Shown here in pieces: positions 1 to 11,901 of a stretch of 64,000 nucleotides of DNA. The DNA lies in the NCBI GenBank assembly GCA_021397845.1, contig CM038051.1, forward strand, positions 17,952,827 to 18,016,826, given 5' to 3'. The number at the start of each line of letters is the position of its first letter. Position 1 is the first letter of the stretch. A program made the position numbers and the translations under genes. Below the pieces are notes generated by a model. The model searched no databases and was not told the DNA's origin. It saw only the letters and a program-made list of their open reading frames with translations. The DNA is from Areca catechu. Its lineage: Eukaryota > Streptophyta > Magnoliopsida > Arecales > Arecaceae.

Positions 1-46
1 AGCCTGATGGGGACGTCTTAAAATAACAAGAGTCAACAATCTCAGG

Positions 47-93
<47 letters not shown>
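47..93. repeat. (CT)n-(TA)n compound microsatellite
   Basis: A run of CT dinucleotides passes directly into TA dinucleotides. It is a simple-sequence repeat with no visible function. Confidence 0.95.
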
Positions 94-701
94 AACTCCT
101 CTACAAAATAAAATAGTTGTGGTGTTGAAGCCGCGGACCCCATCGGAAAGGCAACCCATGGTTCTTCGCCTTCTATTTGACGCCGTCACGCCTACATAGC
201 ATGCCGTAATATAAATATATTTGTATGAGGACAATCTCTTTTATTAGGGTCGCCACCGGCGAGGGTAGGCTAACTATAACTGCACTCATAAATGCCGCTA
301 GCTGGTCCATGGACCGTGGTATCGTTTTATGAGTTCGCATATATTGAGGTGGGACCCCTGAGATTTTTCCACATGGATCGTAATGATTGGCTGGTGGTTT
401 CAGCTCCATGCATGGCGGTTGGTTGTTTCTGCATGGGTTGAGAGGGAAAGGTGCCAACTGATGGGTCCAGCTAGTTATTTAGCGGAACCAAAGTGACATA
501 CTCATTTATATCATTTAAATATAATAAAATAATTGAATATATCTTAATTATCATTTTGAAATGAATATTTTTTAATAAAATGAAAGTCTTGGTAACCACA
601 CGATTGAAATAGTTATGCTGGTCACTCCCTTATATATATATATAAAGGTACCAATTGCTATAGAGAAGTGAACAGAGGTTTGAAACCCCCCTTTCCCTCT
701 C

Positions 702-734
<33 letters not shown>

Positions 735-3344
735 AAAAAACAAACAAACTCTTACACTTCTATGGTTCTAAGTTTTAGATGGTGCCTCTCTCTCACTGTT
801 TTTTTTTTTTTTTGAAGAAAAAGAAGAAGAAATGCAAAACATGTGTTGACAATGAGGATTGACCATCTAGACAGCCAGTTGTGATTCATGAACAAGAAAT
901 AGCAAATTATTACCCCCATTGCATTGTATATATTTTTCTGTACATAGTAGAAATTGTATATATTTTTCTGTACATAGTGGAAATCAAGAAAAATAATTGG
1001 TGCAAGATTTTAAATATTATGGAATGGGGTTATTCTAATTTTTCATGAAATAAGATATCTCGCATACCGACGCCCGAGATAATGGGTCTCCGATTCCATC
1101 TTGATCTATTTTTCTACTTGTCCTATCTCAGCATTTGACAAAATATCTCACATCAGACCCTCGGAATGGTGGGATGCTCTGCTGTCTCCCTTAAAGGCTT
1201 AGATGAGCTATATCTTTTATCATCCATAGATATATTGATTAATCGATGGATGCAAGTTTTATAAATAAAAGAAACAAATATGCAAGGATTATATATATAT
1301 ATATATATATGTGCTGCCCACCAACCTTATTAGCAGGGTCCTTTCTTTTAAAAAAACAAAGCTTTGCGCTTTTCCCCACCAAGATAGACATCATACAATA
1401 TATTCTACTTTGTCGTGAAAATTCCGGGAAGATTTATAGGCAATTTAATAAGACTAGAAGCATGTAAGTTGAGGAATAATAAATCAAGTATTGAACACTT
1501 AAAAAATGTTAGCACCAAAGTCAAATGTTAGCACGGTAGTCGAGCGAGAGCCTTGGCCGGAGGGAAAGAAAAGAGAGAATAAAAATGGTATCGGCACATG
1601 TCGTGGGCCGGACAAAGGTGATGTACATGTGGTCTATCACCTAATTATTAACTATAAAATTATTGTACATCTGGAAGGTTTGTCCATGTCCACCATTTCC
1701 TTATAATTTTCTTTTTTTTTTTGATCTTTAGATTTCTGGATTTGACTTCAATTTCTGTTTTCTTTATATATTTGGATATAAATATCACAAGGTTGCTATC
1801 CTCTTAAGCACGATTCTTTCTCGCACGTACTTATTTAATTATATATGGTATCTATATCGATCCAAATCATGAATGGAGATGAAATTTATAATCAAGATTA
1901 TATATATATATATATCCGGTTCAAATACCATTAGGAATAACTATTGCTAAGGAATTTAAATTTATTATATAATTAAGTTAGAGGAAGATGGATGATCTAA
2001 TTAATTGCTCATCCATTGGCAATCACCATAATGGCCACTTCAAAGTTAGATGGTTTTGCATGATGATTTCTTAACGAGTCGAAGATTTTTCTTTTCTTTT
2101 CTTTTCTTTTTTTTAACCAATAAATTTAATGAATTAATCTCATTATTTCATCGTAGTTTTACGGAGGATGCTGTTGTGAAATGAATCACCTATGGTCAAT
2201 TTTACAGGTCTCATGATTACCAGGGTATCTCCATCTTAAGTAATATGTATACAATTATAAACAACATGAATAAATTTAAAAACAAACGCCGTTTCGCCGG
2301 AATCCCAAACCTGTACATTTTTTATGACCACGTACGGTGAGGATGGAGAAAGAAACATATCAGCCGACTTTCTCACATTTAAGTCCACAACAAAATATAA
2401 AATAAAATCCAAGTTCACCCGGTCTTCTGGAAGAAATTGAAATTTCAATCCTACCAACTCAAAATCAATGGTGGACACTGTAAATCTAGAATACATATCG
2501 GCGATCATGATCTATAAATCATGTAATATATATGTGCCAAAATTTAATGGATATGGATGCTTTCAAACTATAAATCAAACAAAATATCATATCGAGCCAT
2601 TAAAAAAAAATATATTCTTGGAATACTCGATGCACAGGCAAATGATTTTTAGAGATGGGGTTCTTACTTTTAGAGATTTTTAAAATGTATATCATAACCA
2701 ATGGTGCGAATTTTCTATATGAAAACTCCACCATTAATTTTGGATGGGATGGATAAAGACCTTGATCCTTTAAAAGAAAAGTAGACTGACCCTTAAAATC
2801 CACTTATTAATTAACAACTTGCAACACTAATCTATTCAGGTTCGCATGCATTCGATCTTTATTTTCATTTTCTCTTTTTTCTTGCCTGTTAAAACATTCA
2901 AGATGGTAGTTCTTTTTTTTCAAAAAAAAAAATTGTTATTTTAACTTTAGGTAGAGTCTAACTTCAACATGCATGATTTATCAATATGTAGAAAAATATC
3001 GATAGCACATTTTGTAGATTAAATTTCATTTAGGAAGTAATAGACTATGAAAATAAGAGAGATTTAGGTGTTACCCTTGTAGCTCTGACGTATATCTTGC
3101 TCCAAAAAATTAATATCTATCAAAACACTGGAAATATCAAAAGTAATTCATATGAGTACCCTAAAATCTAATGAGTACTGACAATCACTCGTGTTAAACA
3201 AGGGAGGCAAAATCTAACGAGTATTAACCAGCAATCCATATATGCCACACCTTACAAGCATACAAATCCAAATGAAAAAAATTTTCAAGCATGAAATTTT
3301 TGCAATATGATGTCGTTGCTTCAACCATGTTTGCGAAATTTGGA
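94..3344. other. Intergenic, no gene recognised
   Basis: AT-rich sequence with a poly-A tract near 713-740 and several short TA microsatellites (about 1291-1310 and 1901-1914). Open frames are short and look random. The longest (2236-2508, -) has no motif I recognise, and no codon bias or splice context supports it. Confidence 0.6.
923..982. repeat. 30-bp tandem duplication
   Basis: Two consecutive near-identical 30-bp units (923-952 and 953-982), each starting ATTGTATATATTTTTCTG and ending at CATAGTRGAA. It looks like a local slippage duplication. Confidence 0.9.
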
Positions 3345-3568
3345 TATGTTAAAGCCCATTTGCTTAACATATGTTCCATGAAACACATCCTTTGGATGGT
3401 AGTGACGTCGACCAGTTTTTGAATTTGCCTGTGCTAAGACACATGTCATGTGATTACACGTATGATTTCAATCTAGATATCACAAAGAAAATTAAGATAT
3501 GTTATAGCCCATTAATTTGCCTAACATGTTGCTAAGGTACATGTTACGTGTTTAATTAGTATCATCTC
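3345..3568. repeat. Host tandem repeat, left part (copy 1 and first half of copy 2)
   Basis: Copy 1 (3345-3493) begins GATATGTTAAAGCCCATTTG and ends CACAAAGAAAATTA. Copy 2 starts at 3494 with AGATATGTTATAGCCCATTA and runs to the ATCTC at 3564-3568, where the Tat element begins. The rest of copy 2 and all of copy 3 lie beyond the element at 19542-19722. The repeat is therefore host DNA that predates the insertion. Confidence 0.8.
3564..3568. other. Target-site duplication, left (ATCTC)
   Basis: ATCTC directly precedes the LTR start at 3569 and recurs at 19537-19541 after the right LTR. Joining the flanks at this pentamer restores a continuous copy of the host tandem repeat, which supports it as a true 5-bp target-site duplication. 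Confidence 0.7.
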
Positions 3569-3781
3569 TGATGAGGCTGGCCGCTGACGTGGTACCCATG
3601 TCTGATATACGGGCCCCTGTCATGGCACCCATGTCCGATGTGGCTGATTGCTGCGTGGCACCCACGGATCGCGCTTCGTTTCGGTAGAGCTCCTAGCTGA
3701 GCATAGCTTCTGGCCGAGTAGAGCTCCCCTCCCAAGCAAAGCTCCTAGCTGAGTAGAGCCCCAAGCAAACAATCCTGTAAG
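3569..3781 (+). repeat. Left LTR remnant of the Tat element
   Basis: About 210 bp matching the start of the right LTR at 18365: TGATGAGG against TAATGAGG, then shared blocks such as GGCACCCA, CGGTAGAGCTCCTA and repeated GAGTAGAGC. It is joined directly to the protease coding sequence, so the rest of the LTR, the primer-binding site and gag have been deleted. Confidence 0.7.
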
Positions 3782-4784
3782 AAGAGTCATGGTTGATAGT
3801 GGAAGCTCCTCGAATATTCTTTTTTATGATACTCTTGCAAGGATGAATTTGTTTCCTAACTTACTAAAGCCGGTCTTTATGCTCTTGGTCGACTTTACCG
3901 GAGACTATGTTGGAGAAAGGAGAGATCACACTCCCGGTCATGGCTGGATCACCACCCCGACAGAGCAGAGTCCTGATGACTTTCACTGTTGTCAAGCTCC
4001 CTTTGACATATAATGTGATTCTAGGATGGCCCGGGTTAAACTTACTTGATGCGGTCATTTCGACCAAGTGGTTCCTTGTCCAATTTCCAATCCCATATGG
4101 GATCGAGGTGGTGAGAGAAAATTGACAGACGACCTGGTACTGTCTGCAAACCATCCCCAGGGTTCGAAGAGCCGAGGAGAGCCCTATCGTGGACCATCTA
4201 GACTAGAAAGAGCAAGAGGCGAGAGGGAGGCCAGTCGAGCACCTGTTGTCGTTCCCCCTCGATGAAGATCCCTTGAAGACGGTGCAGGTGGGATTCCTCT
4301 TGCTCGATAGGGAAAAAGCCCGATTGCTCAGCTTCCTAAAGGCGAATGCAGATGTTTTCACCTGATCCACATCGGAATGTCGGGGATTCCTTTTGACATA
4401 ATCATCCACAAGCTAAACATCGACCCCAAGTATCGACCGATCTAGCAAAAGAAGAGAAGTTTTGTACTAGAATGGCAACGGACGATGGATGAGAAGGTCG
4501 AAAAGTTTCTTGCTATGGGTTTCATTCGGGAGGTATATTATCCCCGATGGCTTGCAAATGTAGTCATGATCAAGAAGGCTAGTAAAAAATGAAGAATTTG
4601 CATAGATTACACCGATCTCAACCGGGCATGTCCAAAGGATAGCTTTTTGCTATCTAAGATCGACCAGCTTATGGATGTGACGTCGAGGCACAGACTGCTC
4701 AGCTTCATGGACACATTTTCGGGGTATAATTAGATCCACATGGACCAAAAAAATGAAGAGCACACCGTGTTTATAACAAATAGG
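3782..4784 (+). pseudogene. Tat element pol, 5' part: aspartic protease and first half of RT (broken)
   Basis: The protease frame opens with MVDSGSSSNILFYDTLARM, containing the D-S-G active-site triad of retroelement proteases. A frame change near 3907 leads into VILGWPGLNLLDAVISTKW, the conserved end of the protease domain. From about 4440 a Ty3/gypsy RT is readable: FVLEWQRTMDEKVEKFLAMG, then CIDYTDLNRACPKDSF, then SFMDTFSGYN followed by a stop. Several stops and frame changes show it is dead. The RT breaks off at HTVFITNR (about 4761-4784), where the nested element inserts, and resumes at 11902. Confidence 0.8.
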
Positions 4785-4789
4785 ATATT

Positions 4790-6831
4790 TGGTGCAGACA
4801 CCAGGGTTAGAAAAGATCGACAGGTCGAACCCACATCCCTGTGGATCACCTGTAAATAAAGTTCTGAACCCAAACCCTTTTTACATGTAAATATTTTATT
4901 TTAAATTCTGTTATTTAGGTTTAGTTGTGTTTAACCCTAAACCCTAATTGAGTCAAACCCTATTTATTAGTTGTGTCAAACCCTATTTACCTAATTGAGT
5001 TGTAAATGATCCAATATTAGTTAGCCCTTTTTATCAACTGTAATTAGGATTTTTATTTTTTATCTTTTTGGGCCAAACCCCTTTTTACCAAGTTGAATCA
5101 CTTGTTTACATGTCTTGCCTTTTGATCAAATTGGGTTCCAATTGATCAAGCGAGGCTTTAGTTATTTGGTTGGTTTAATTAGTTTTGAGTCTTGTAATTA
5201 TTAGTTGAGTCCTGTAATACAAGGGGGACACATTTTCAGACCCTTGTGACTCCATGTGCTAGCTTAAGACAAGCCATGTAACTCCATGTGCTAGCCCAAG
5301 TCACTTATCATATGCAACCACTTCTTGGCGCCACCTTTTTCAAGAATTTGGATAACATCATATGACTTTTGGACATCACTCGCCACATCACCCAGGACAT
5401 TATCACATGGCATGTCACTTATATTTGGACATCCCACATGCCATGTCTTTTATCTTTGGTTGGCCACATGAGAAGGGAATTAGCACCATTTATTTTAAGA
5501 TGAGTAAAGCAGAAGGAGTCCAAGCCACCTCATATCTTATTCAAGGAGGGCGCCTCATTTTTTTTTTCAAGTTGTCCCTGGTTTAAGAGAAGAGAGAAGG
5601 ATGCCTCACCTTATCTCTTCTTTGTCGCCCATATGCCAAGGAGCGCTTCATGATATCCCAGATTGTCGCCCATCCTCATTTCATCGCCCATCATAAGAGT
5701 ATTTTACTTTAAGGGGATGTCTATCATGAAAAGAAATTCAAATATCAAGGAAGACCTACCTTATCTTAGAGTTCAAATGCAAGGGATTCATGCCAATTTT
5801 GAGGAAGAAGAGGGCTACACATCTCAATTGTCGCCAATTCAAAGTGCATAAAAGTGTCGCCACTTTTAAGATGAGTGAGAGAGAGGGACTTCTCCTCTCT
5901 CCCACTCTTTTGTCGTCCAAATTTCAAGAAATTATGCTGCCCATATCATCTTGTGGCACAGATGAAATGAAGTCCCAAGTTGTCACCCACTTTGATGTAG
6001 ATTAATTCCAAGATGTCACCCAAACTGATGAAGCCCAAGGAGAGTTCAAAGATAAGAGTCCAAGACACTGGAAGCAAGGATTCCAATGAGTTATTGCCTA
6101 AGGGATACCAATGCTAGTTTTTGTATCCCTTACACCACTAATTGATGGTTTATAAATATCCAATCAACCCCCCTATATTATTAATGATTATTGATGAAAT
6201 ACAACGACATTCTATCAAATTTTTTTCTTTGCTGTATGCATCGCAAGGTGTGAGGCACTTTCCTTTATTCTTCGAAACATCGCGGGGTGTGAGGCCCTAC
6301 TTATCCAGACATCAGAAAAATCCTAGCCGACCTCTTCTTTCCCTCTTCCCTTTTTACTTTTCCATCTTTTCTTTTCTTTGCTTCTTTCTAACTGAAACTT
6401 CCTTTGTTGAGTGATAACATGTGATCTGAAACTAAAGTCGAGGTGTTCTTGCCTTGGAACTGATATTGCAGAAGATCGGAGCCCAAAGATTAGGATCTTG
6501 AAGCCCTGCCACGAGGTCTTGAAAGTCCCAACATATCTACTTCAGAGAAAAAATTCTTCGTTGGTAAAATTCAAAAACCTTTTCCTACTCTTTAATTTCT
6601 GATCTTTGAAAGTAGACCCTAGTTTATGGTGATTTCTTAGCTACCAAATATTGATTTTCTAGTTGCTTTGTTAGATCTACTCGTGCAGACATAAACTAGT
6701 TGACTGGTTTCCATAATTGCTTCCTTTGAGTCTTAAAAAAAACTAAAAATTATTAAAAAATTGATTTCTATTTTTTCTCTATTAATTAGGTTAATAATCA
6801 TAGATTAGGTTTTCATAATTGTCCTATATCA
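4790..6831 (+). repeat. 5' LTR of nested gypsy element
   Basis: Starts TGGTGCAGACACCAGG and ends CCTATATCA. It aligns throughout with 9860-11901, differing by scattered substitutions and small indels. A TATAAATATCC motif near 6150 could be the LTR promoter. Near 4932 it carries AACCCTAAACCCTAA, two plant telomere-type units, probably by chance. Short open frames inside the LTR recur in the other LTR and are not genes. Confidence 0.9.
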
Positions 6832-6835
6832 GTTT

Positions 6836-6848
6836 TGGTATAAGAGCG
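6836..6848 (+). other. Primer-binding site of nested element (Met-tRNA type)
   Basis: TGGTATAAGAGCG lies four bases after the 5' LTR end. It matches the usual plant initiator-Met PBS TGGTATCAGAGC with one substitution. Confidence 0.7.
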
Positions 6849-7789
6849 AAGGTTAAACTAGGATTTAACTTCTAGTTCTAAAATTTCTGCATACTTAGAA
6901 CTATGCTGAAATTAAAACTGCATAAAACCTAACTAAAAAAATTCAAGAAAATTAGAAATAAATTTTTGGCTAATCCTCTGTTAATCTCAGAAAAAATCAG
7001 ACAAATTTTCTTTTATTTGCTATTTTCTGGTGGAATGAAATCACGCCTCCCGAGCGGGTATATGCAAGTATACTGTCATGACCCATGGGAGTAATGAGCT
7101 ACGGCCGGACGTGATATCCCAAGATTGAATTATATCTAAAATTTAATTTTGATATACATATAAAAAATTAATTTTTATTTTTTTATTATTTTAATTATTT
7201 TATTGCTTCATTGCATATTAGGGTTTCATCTTGTGTGTGCATCATCAAGTAACTGAATCTTAAGAACACTTGAGCATCTCATATCAGGACAGGGTCTCAT
7301 CACCTGTCCTAGGCCCACAACAACCTTCTTTTGCATCCAAGCCCAACCTAATTAAAATCAATTAGACTTAATTTGCTCTAGTGAGCTAGGGACACCAACA
7401 AGTCGAGTTCCAAGTATTGTGTGAAAGCTAGTGCACCTGATCCTTTGATTATCACTTGAATCTGGTATCTAAGGCTAGAGGTCCAGAGGCAAATGACCTA
7501 AGTGGTTTCATGATTTTTAATTATGACCCTGCGAGAGCAGGAGGAGCCTTCCACGACCCCACCTCTTACTTGGCCAATGGACATGGTAATTACTGAATTG
7601 GCTATAATTTGAGCTGACCCATTCTACTTGAGCTCTAGGTCTAGGAAATCCTAGAATGATGTGTTTGCATTGCATAACCCCTAAATTAGAAGACCAATAC
7701 TTGTAGCCTCAAACCCAACCTAGTCTGGTTTGACCATGGAGTCCAGTTTTGAGATCTTCCTTAGGACCTTCATTGAATAATGTACCCAA

Positions 7790-8866
7790 ATGAACAATAG
7801 GTTTGATCGACTGGATGAACGATTAGGAACCCTAAAGAGAACCCCTGAGACCCGTACTAAGCCTAAACTTGAGATCCCATGTCCTACACCTCCCAACCCT
7901 AGGGGAACCCCACACCCTGACCTAATATGGGAGACTAGCCATAAGAGACCTAATTATGATTTCATAGACCAGGATGAGAGAACCACTAGGAACTTTAGGC
8001 TAGAAGCACCTACATTTGATGGTGATCTTGATCTTGAGGACTATATTGATTGGGAAGAAGGTATGGATGAATATTTTGAGAGGGAACTCATGTCTGAGGA
8101 AAGAAAGTTTAAGTTTGCTAAGCTTAAGTTAGTACGCCAAGTTAGAATTTACTGGGATGATGTTGAAAGAATGATCAGACGAAGAAGAGACATACCCACA
8201 ACTACCTGGAGCGACATGAAACTTAAACTTAGAAAAAAGTACCTACCCATATCATATGAACCTAGTTCCTATGCACCTAGATCCTATGAACCTAGCTCCT
8301 ATGAACCCAGATCCATAACCCATAGAGCTGAACCCATATTCTATGAGCCTAAGAGACCCATAATTCATCAACCCGAACCCACTAGGATCAGTATACTTAG
8401 TCAGAACCCTGGAATCAGTCAATTTTCTCTTAGTCGACCCACCTCTACTACCCCATTGGTTCACCAAGATGCTATTAAAGAAGTTTATGAAGATGAGGTG
8501 AACTTAGTGGATGAGTATAAGAGAGAAGAGGAAATACATATGGCTGACCTAGAATTAGCTTATTCGATAGGCACCCAGGCTGAAGCCAGCACAGAGTTAG
8601 TTGACCATGACCATACCCTGACTAAAACTGTACTGGTAGGACCTTTAAAAAAATAGACCCATGAGGAGCCTAATCCTATTACTGAGACTTTACCTAAGGA
8701 AACACTAGAAGAAACTCAAGTCATAGAGCCCAGTCCTAAAATTCAAGAACCAGAGGAGCTTATTGAGGACATGATTTCTTCAGTCCGGTACCCTCAGGCT
8801 GAAGTCACCCCTTTAACTCCAATTGAAGATCTTTTTCCTGAAATTACTGACCCATTCTTTTATTAA
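7790..8866 (+). pseudogene. Gag-like ORF of nested gypsy element
   Basis: The open frame runs 7790-8656 (288 codons) and continues in the same frame past a stop to 8866. An N-terminal FDRLDERLGTL segment precedes a Retrotrans_gag-type capsid core near residues 65-150 (FRLEAPTFDGDLDLEDYIDW, then YWDDVERMIRR and KLKLRKKYLP). A repetitive stretch of SYEP/SYAPRS units follows, then an acidic Glu/Pro-rich tail. No CCHC zinc knuckle is seen, so the nucleocapsid part is either lost or replaced by the repetitive tail. The stop at 8654-8656 follows an A-run and may be a slippage mutation. Ty3/gypsy identity rests on the core motif and context. Confidence 0.7.
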
Positions 8867-9206
8867 GTGGACCTTTTAGTACCTGTAGATGTAATTTAGT
8901 GTCTAAACTTTAAGGACAAGCCCGTTAGTCTAGGACTATTCCCTGAAATCCCTTCTTATTTTCAATCTAACCCCGGATCCACTTCTTACTTCCTACCTTT
9001 TCTTGAAGCTTTCTATGTTTCTAGGATCATTAGATTATATTTTATTGAGGTTAGCATGTTTCATTAATCTTTTAGCCTTGTTAGATTTGCCACCTATTTT
9101 TGGAGAACCTTATGGCATCTATTAGGAGTGCATGTCAAATTTTCATCTGCATGTCACCCACCGACCAAGGGTCAAGCACAGAATTGAAATTAAGAACTTA
9201 AAAAAA

Positions 9207-9234
9207 TATAAATAAATAAATAAATAAATAAACT
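9207..9234. repeat. (AAAT)n microsatellite at the internal deletion scar
   Basis: About six AAAT units lie where the gag region gives way to the integrase C-terminus. They mark the approximate junction of the pol deletion. Confidence 0.8.
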
Positions 9235-9271
9235 TTCTTCATTAGTAATGCATAGTGAGTCTATTAGATGT

Positions 9272-9800
9272 TTGCAGAGTCATATGCACAATACATTAAA
9301 GAATTACATAAGAATTATATGGCTGATACAAGAAAAAGACTCAAAGAATACAATGAAGGAGACTTTGTCATGGTTAGATTACGACCTGAATGGTCCTACC
9401 TAGAACCATGAAAACGTTACATGCCCATAGTAGTGGACCATACAAAGTAATTAAGAAAATTGGACCTGATGCCGACATGCTCGAGTTATCGCCTGAATTA
9501 GGTATTAATCCTACTTTCAACATTTCAGACCTTATCGAGTATAGGGAGCCAACGTTGATTCCTAGTGAACCTTTTGTGCCTGATCCAATCCTTGAGAGTG
9601 AGCCAACCCAAGTGTGTCCATCTGCCATACCACCAGCCCGAAGAGACAGGATCAAGCAGATCTTGGATGATAAGATTATCGCTACTCGGGGCAAAGATTA
9701 TCAGCGATATCTGGTTCATTAGCAAGGATGATCTCAGACTGATGATTCTTGAATCACCAGAGAGGACTTGCAGAGAGTTGACCCAGACTTACTAGAGTGC
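9272..9800 (+). pseudogene. Integrase C-terminus and chromodomain-like tail of nested element
   Basis: Readable segments in order: NEGDFVMVRLRPEW (the integrase GPY/F-type end), SGPYKVIKKIGPDADMLELS, FNISDLIEYREPT, then RRDRIKQILDDKIIATRGKD followed by YQRYLV. The last parts correspond to the region where chromoviruses carry a chromodomain that may guide integration to heterochromatin. A stop near 9411 and others near 9720 and 9795 interrupt it. No catalytic integrase core is present, so the fragment is non-functional. Confidence 0.75.
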
Positions 9801-9859
9801 TATCATAGCAACGTTGATCCATATTTGACAGGATCGAGTTTCTCCCACCCGGAAAGAAT

Positions 9860-11901
9860 TGGTACGTACACCAGGACCAGAAAAGATCGACAAGTCGAAC
9901 CCACATCCCTGTGGATCACCTATAAATAAAGCCCTGAACCCAAATCCTTTTTATCTGTAAATATTTTATTTTAAATTATGTTATTTAGGTTTAGTTGGGT
10001 TTAACCCTAAATCCTAATTGAGTCAAACCCTATTTATCAGTTGTGCCAAATCCTATTTATCCAATTAAGTTGTAAATTGTTCAATGTTAGTTAACCCTTT
10101 TTACCAACTATAATTAGGATTTTTATTTTTTAGCCTTTTGGGCCAAATCCCTTTTACCAAGTTGAACAACTTATTTACATGTCTTGCCTTTTGATCAAAT
10201 TGGGTTCCAATTGATCACGTGGGGCTTTAGTTATTTGGTTGGTTTAATTAGTTTTGAGTCTTGTAATTATTAGTTGAGTTCTGTAATACAAGGGAGACAC
10301 ATTTCTAGACCCATGTGACTCCATGAGCTAGCTTAAGACAAGCCATGTGACTCCATGTGATAGTCCAAGTCACTTGTCATATGTAACCACTTCTTGGCGC
10401 CACCTTTTTCAAGAATTTGGATAACATCACATGACTTTTGGACATCACTCGCCACATCGCCTAGGACATTATCACATGGCATGTCACTTATGTTTGGACA
10501 TCCCACATGCCATGTCTTTTATCTTTGGTCGGCCATATGAGAAGGAAATTAGTGCCATTTATTTTAAGATGTGTAAAGCAGAAGGAGTCCAAGCCAAGTT
10601 AGCACCTCATATCTTATCCAAGGAGGGCGCCTCATTTTTTTTTCAAGTTGTCGCTGGTTTAAGAGAAGTAAGAGAGAAGGATGCCTCACCTTATCTCCTC
10701 TTTGTCGCCCATATGCCAAGGAGCACTTCATGATATCCCAGATTGTCGTCCATCCTCATTTCATCGCCCATCATAAGAGTGTTTTACTTTAAGGGGATGT
10801 CTATCATGAAAAGAAACTCAAATATCAAAGAAGACCTACCTTATATTAAAGTTCAAATGCAAGGGATTCATGCCAATTTTGAGGAAGAAGAGGACTCCAC
10901 ATCTCAATTATCGCCAATTCAAAGTGCATAAAAGTGTCGCCACTTTTAAGATGAGTGAGAGAGAAGGACTTCTCCTCTCTCCCACTCTTTTGTCACCCAA
11001 ATCTCAAGGAATTATGCTGCCCATATCATCTTGTCGCACAAATGAAATGAAGTCCCAAGTTGTCACCCACTTTGATGTAGATTAATTCCAAGATGTCGCC
11101 CAAACTAATGAAGCCCAAGGAGAGTTCAAAGATAAGAGTCCAAGACACCGGAAGCAAGGATTCCAAGGAGTTATTGCCTAAGGGCACCAATTATCCCTTA
11201 CACCACTAGTTGATGGTCTATAAATATCCCATCAATCTTCCCTGTATTATTAATGATTATTGATGAAATACAAATACATTCTATCAAAATTTTTCCTTTG
11301 CTGTGTGCATCGCAAGGTGTGAGGCCCTTTCCTTTGTTCTTCGAAACATCACGGGGTGTGAGGCCCTACTTATCCAGACATCAAAAAAACCCTAACCGAC
11401 CTCTTCCTTCCCTCTTCTCTTTTTACTTTTCCATCTTTTCTTTCCTTTGCTTCTTTCTAACTGAAACTTCCTTTGTTGAATGATTGCAGGTGATCTGGAA
11501 CTAAAGTCGAGGTGTTCTTGTCTTGGAACTGATATCGCTAAAAATCGAAGCTCGAAGATCGAGATCTTAAAGCCCTACCGCGAGGTCCTTAAAGTTCCAA
11601 TAGATCTACTTCAGAGAGAAAATTCTTCGTTGGTAAAATTCAAAAACCTTTCCCTACTCTTTAGTTTCTGATCTTTGAAAGTAGATCCTAGTTTACGGTA
11701 ATTTCTTGGCCACCAAATCCTAATTTTCTAGTTGCTTTGTTAGATCTACTCGTGCAGACATAAACTAGTTAACTAGTTTCCATAATTGCTTCCTTTGAGT
11801 TATTAAAAAAATTGAAAATTATAAAAAAATTAATCTTTGTTTTTTCTCTATTAATTAGGTTAATAATCACTAGATTAGGTTTTCATAATTATCCCGCATC
11901 A
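9860..11901 (+). repeat. 3' LTR of nested gypsy element
   Basis: Starts TGGTACGTACACCAGGACC and ends CCCGCATCA. It has the same length as the 5' LTR within my boundary error. A purine-rich GGAAAGAAT just before it (9851-9859) is a plausible polypurine tract. The divergence from the 5' LTR implies an insertion that is not very recent. Confidence 0.9.

Larger units (their letters stand above)
4790..11901 (+). mobile_element. Nested chromovirus-like Ty3/gypsy element, internally deleted and non-autonomous
   Basis: Two LTRs of about 2042 bp each (4790-6831 and 9860-11901) start TGGT and end TCA. They flank a 3.0-kb interior. The interior has a Met-tRNA-type primer-binding site, a gag-like ORF, and only the C-terminal end of integrase with a chromodomain-like tail; protease, RT, RNase H and the integrase core are absent. 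The element sits inside the RT of the older Tat element. Flanking pentamers ATATT (4785-4789) and ACATT (11902-11906) are a probable TSD with one mismatch. Lacking pol, it could only move using enzymes from a relative. Confidence 0.85.

Noticed and set aside
2236..2508. 90-codon - strand ORF that reads smoothly
   Set aside because: No domain recognised, no codon bias and no splice or promoter context.
4932..4946. Two telomere-type units AACCCTAAACCCTAA
   Set aside because: Only two units, within an LTR and partly lost in the other LTR; not an interstitial telomere tract.
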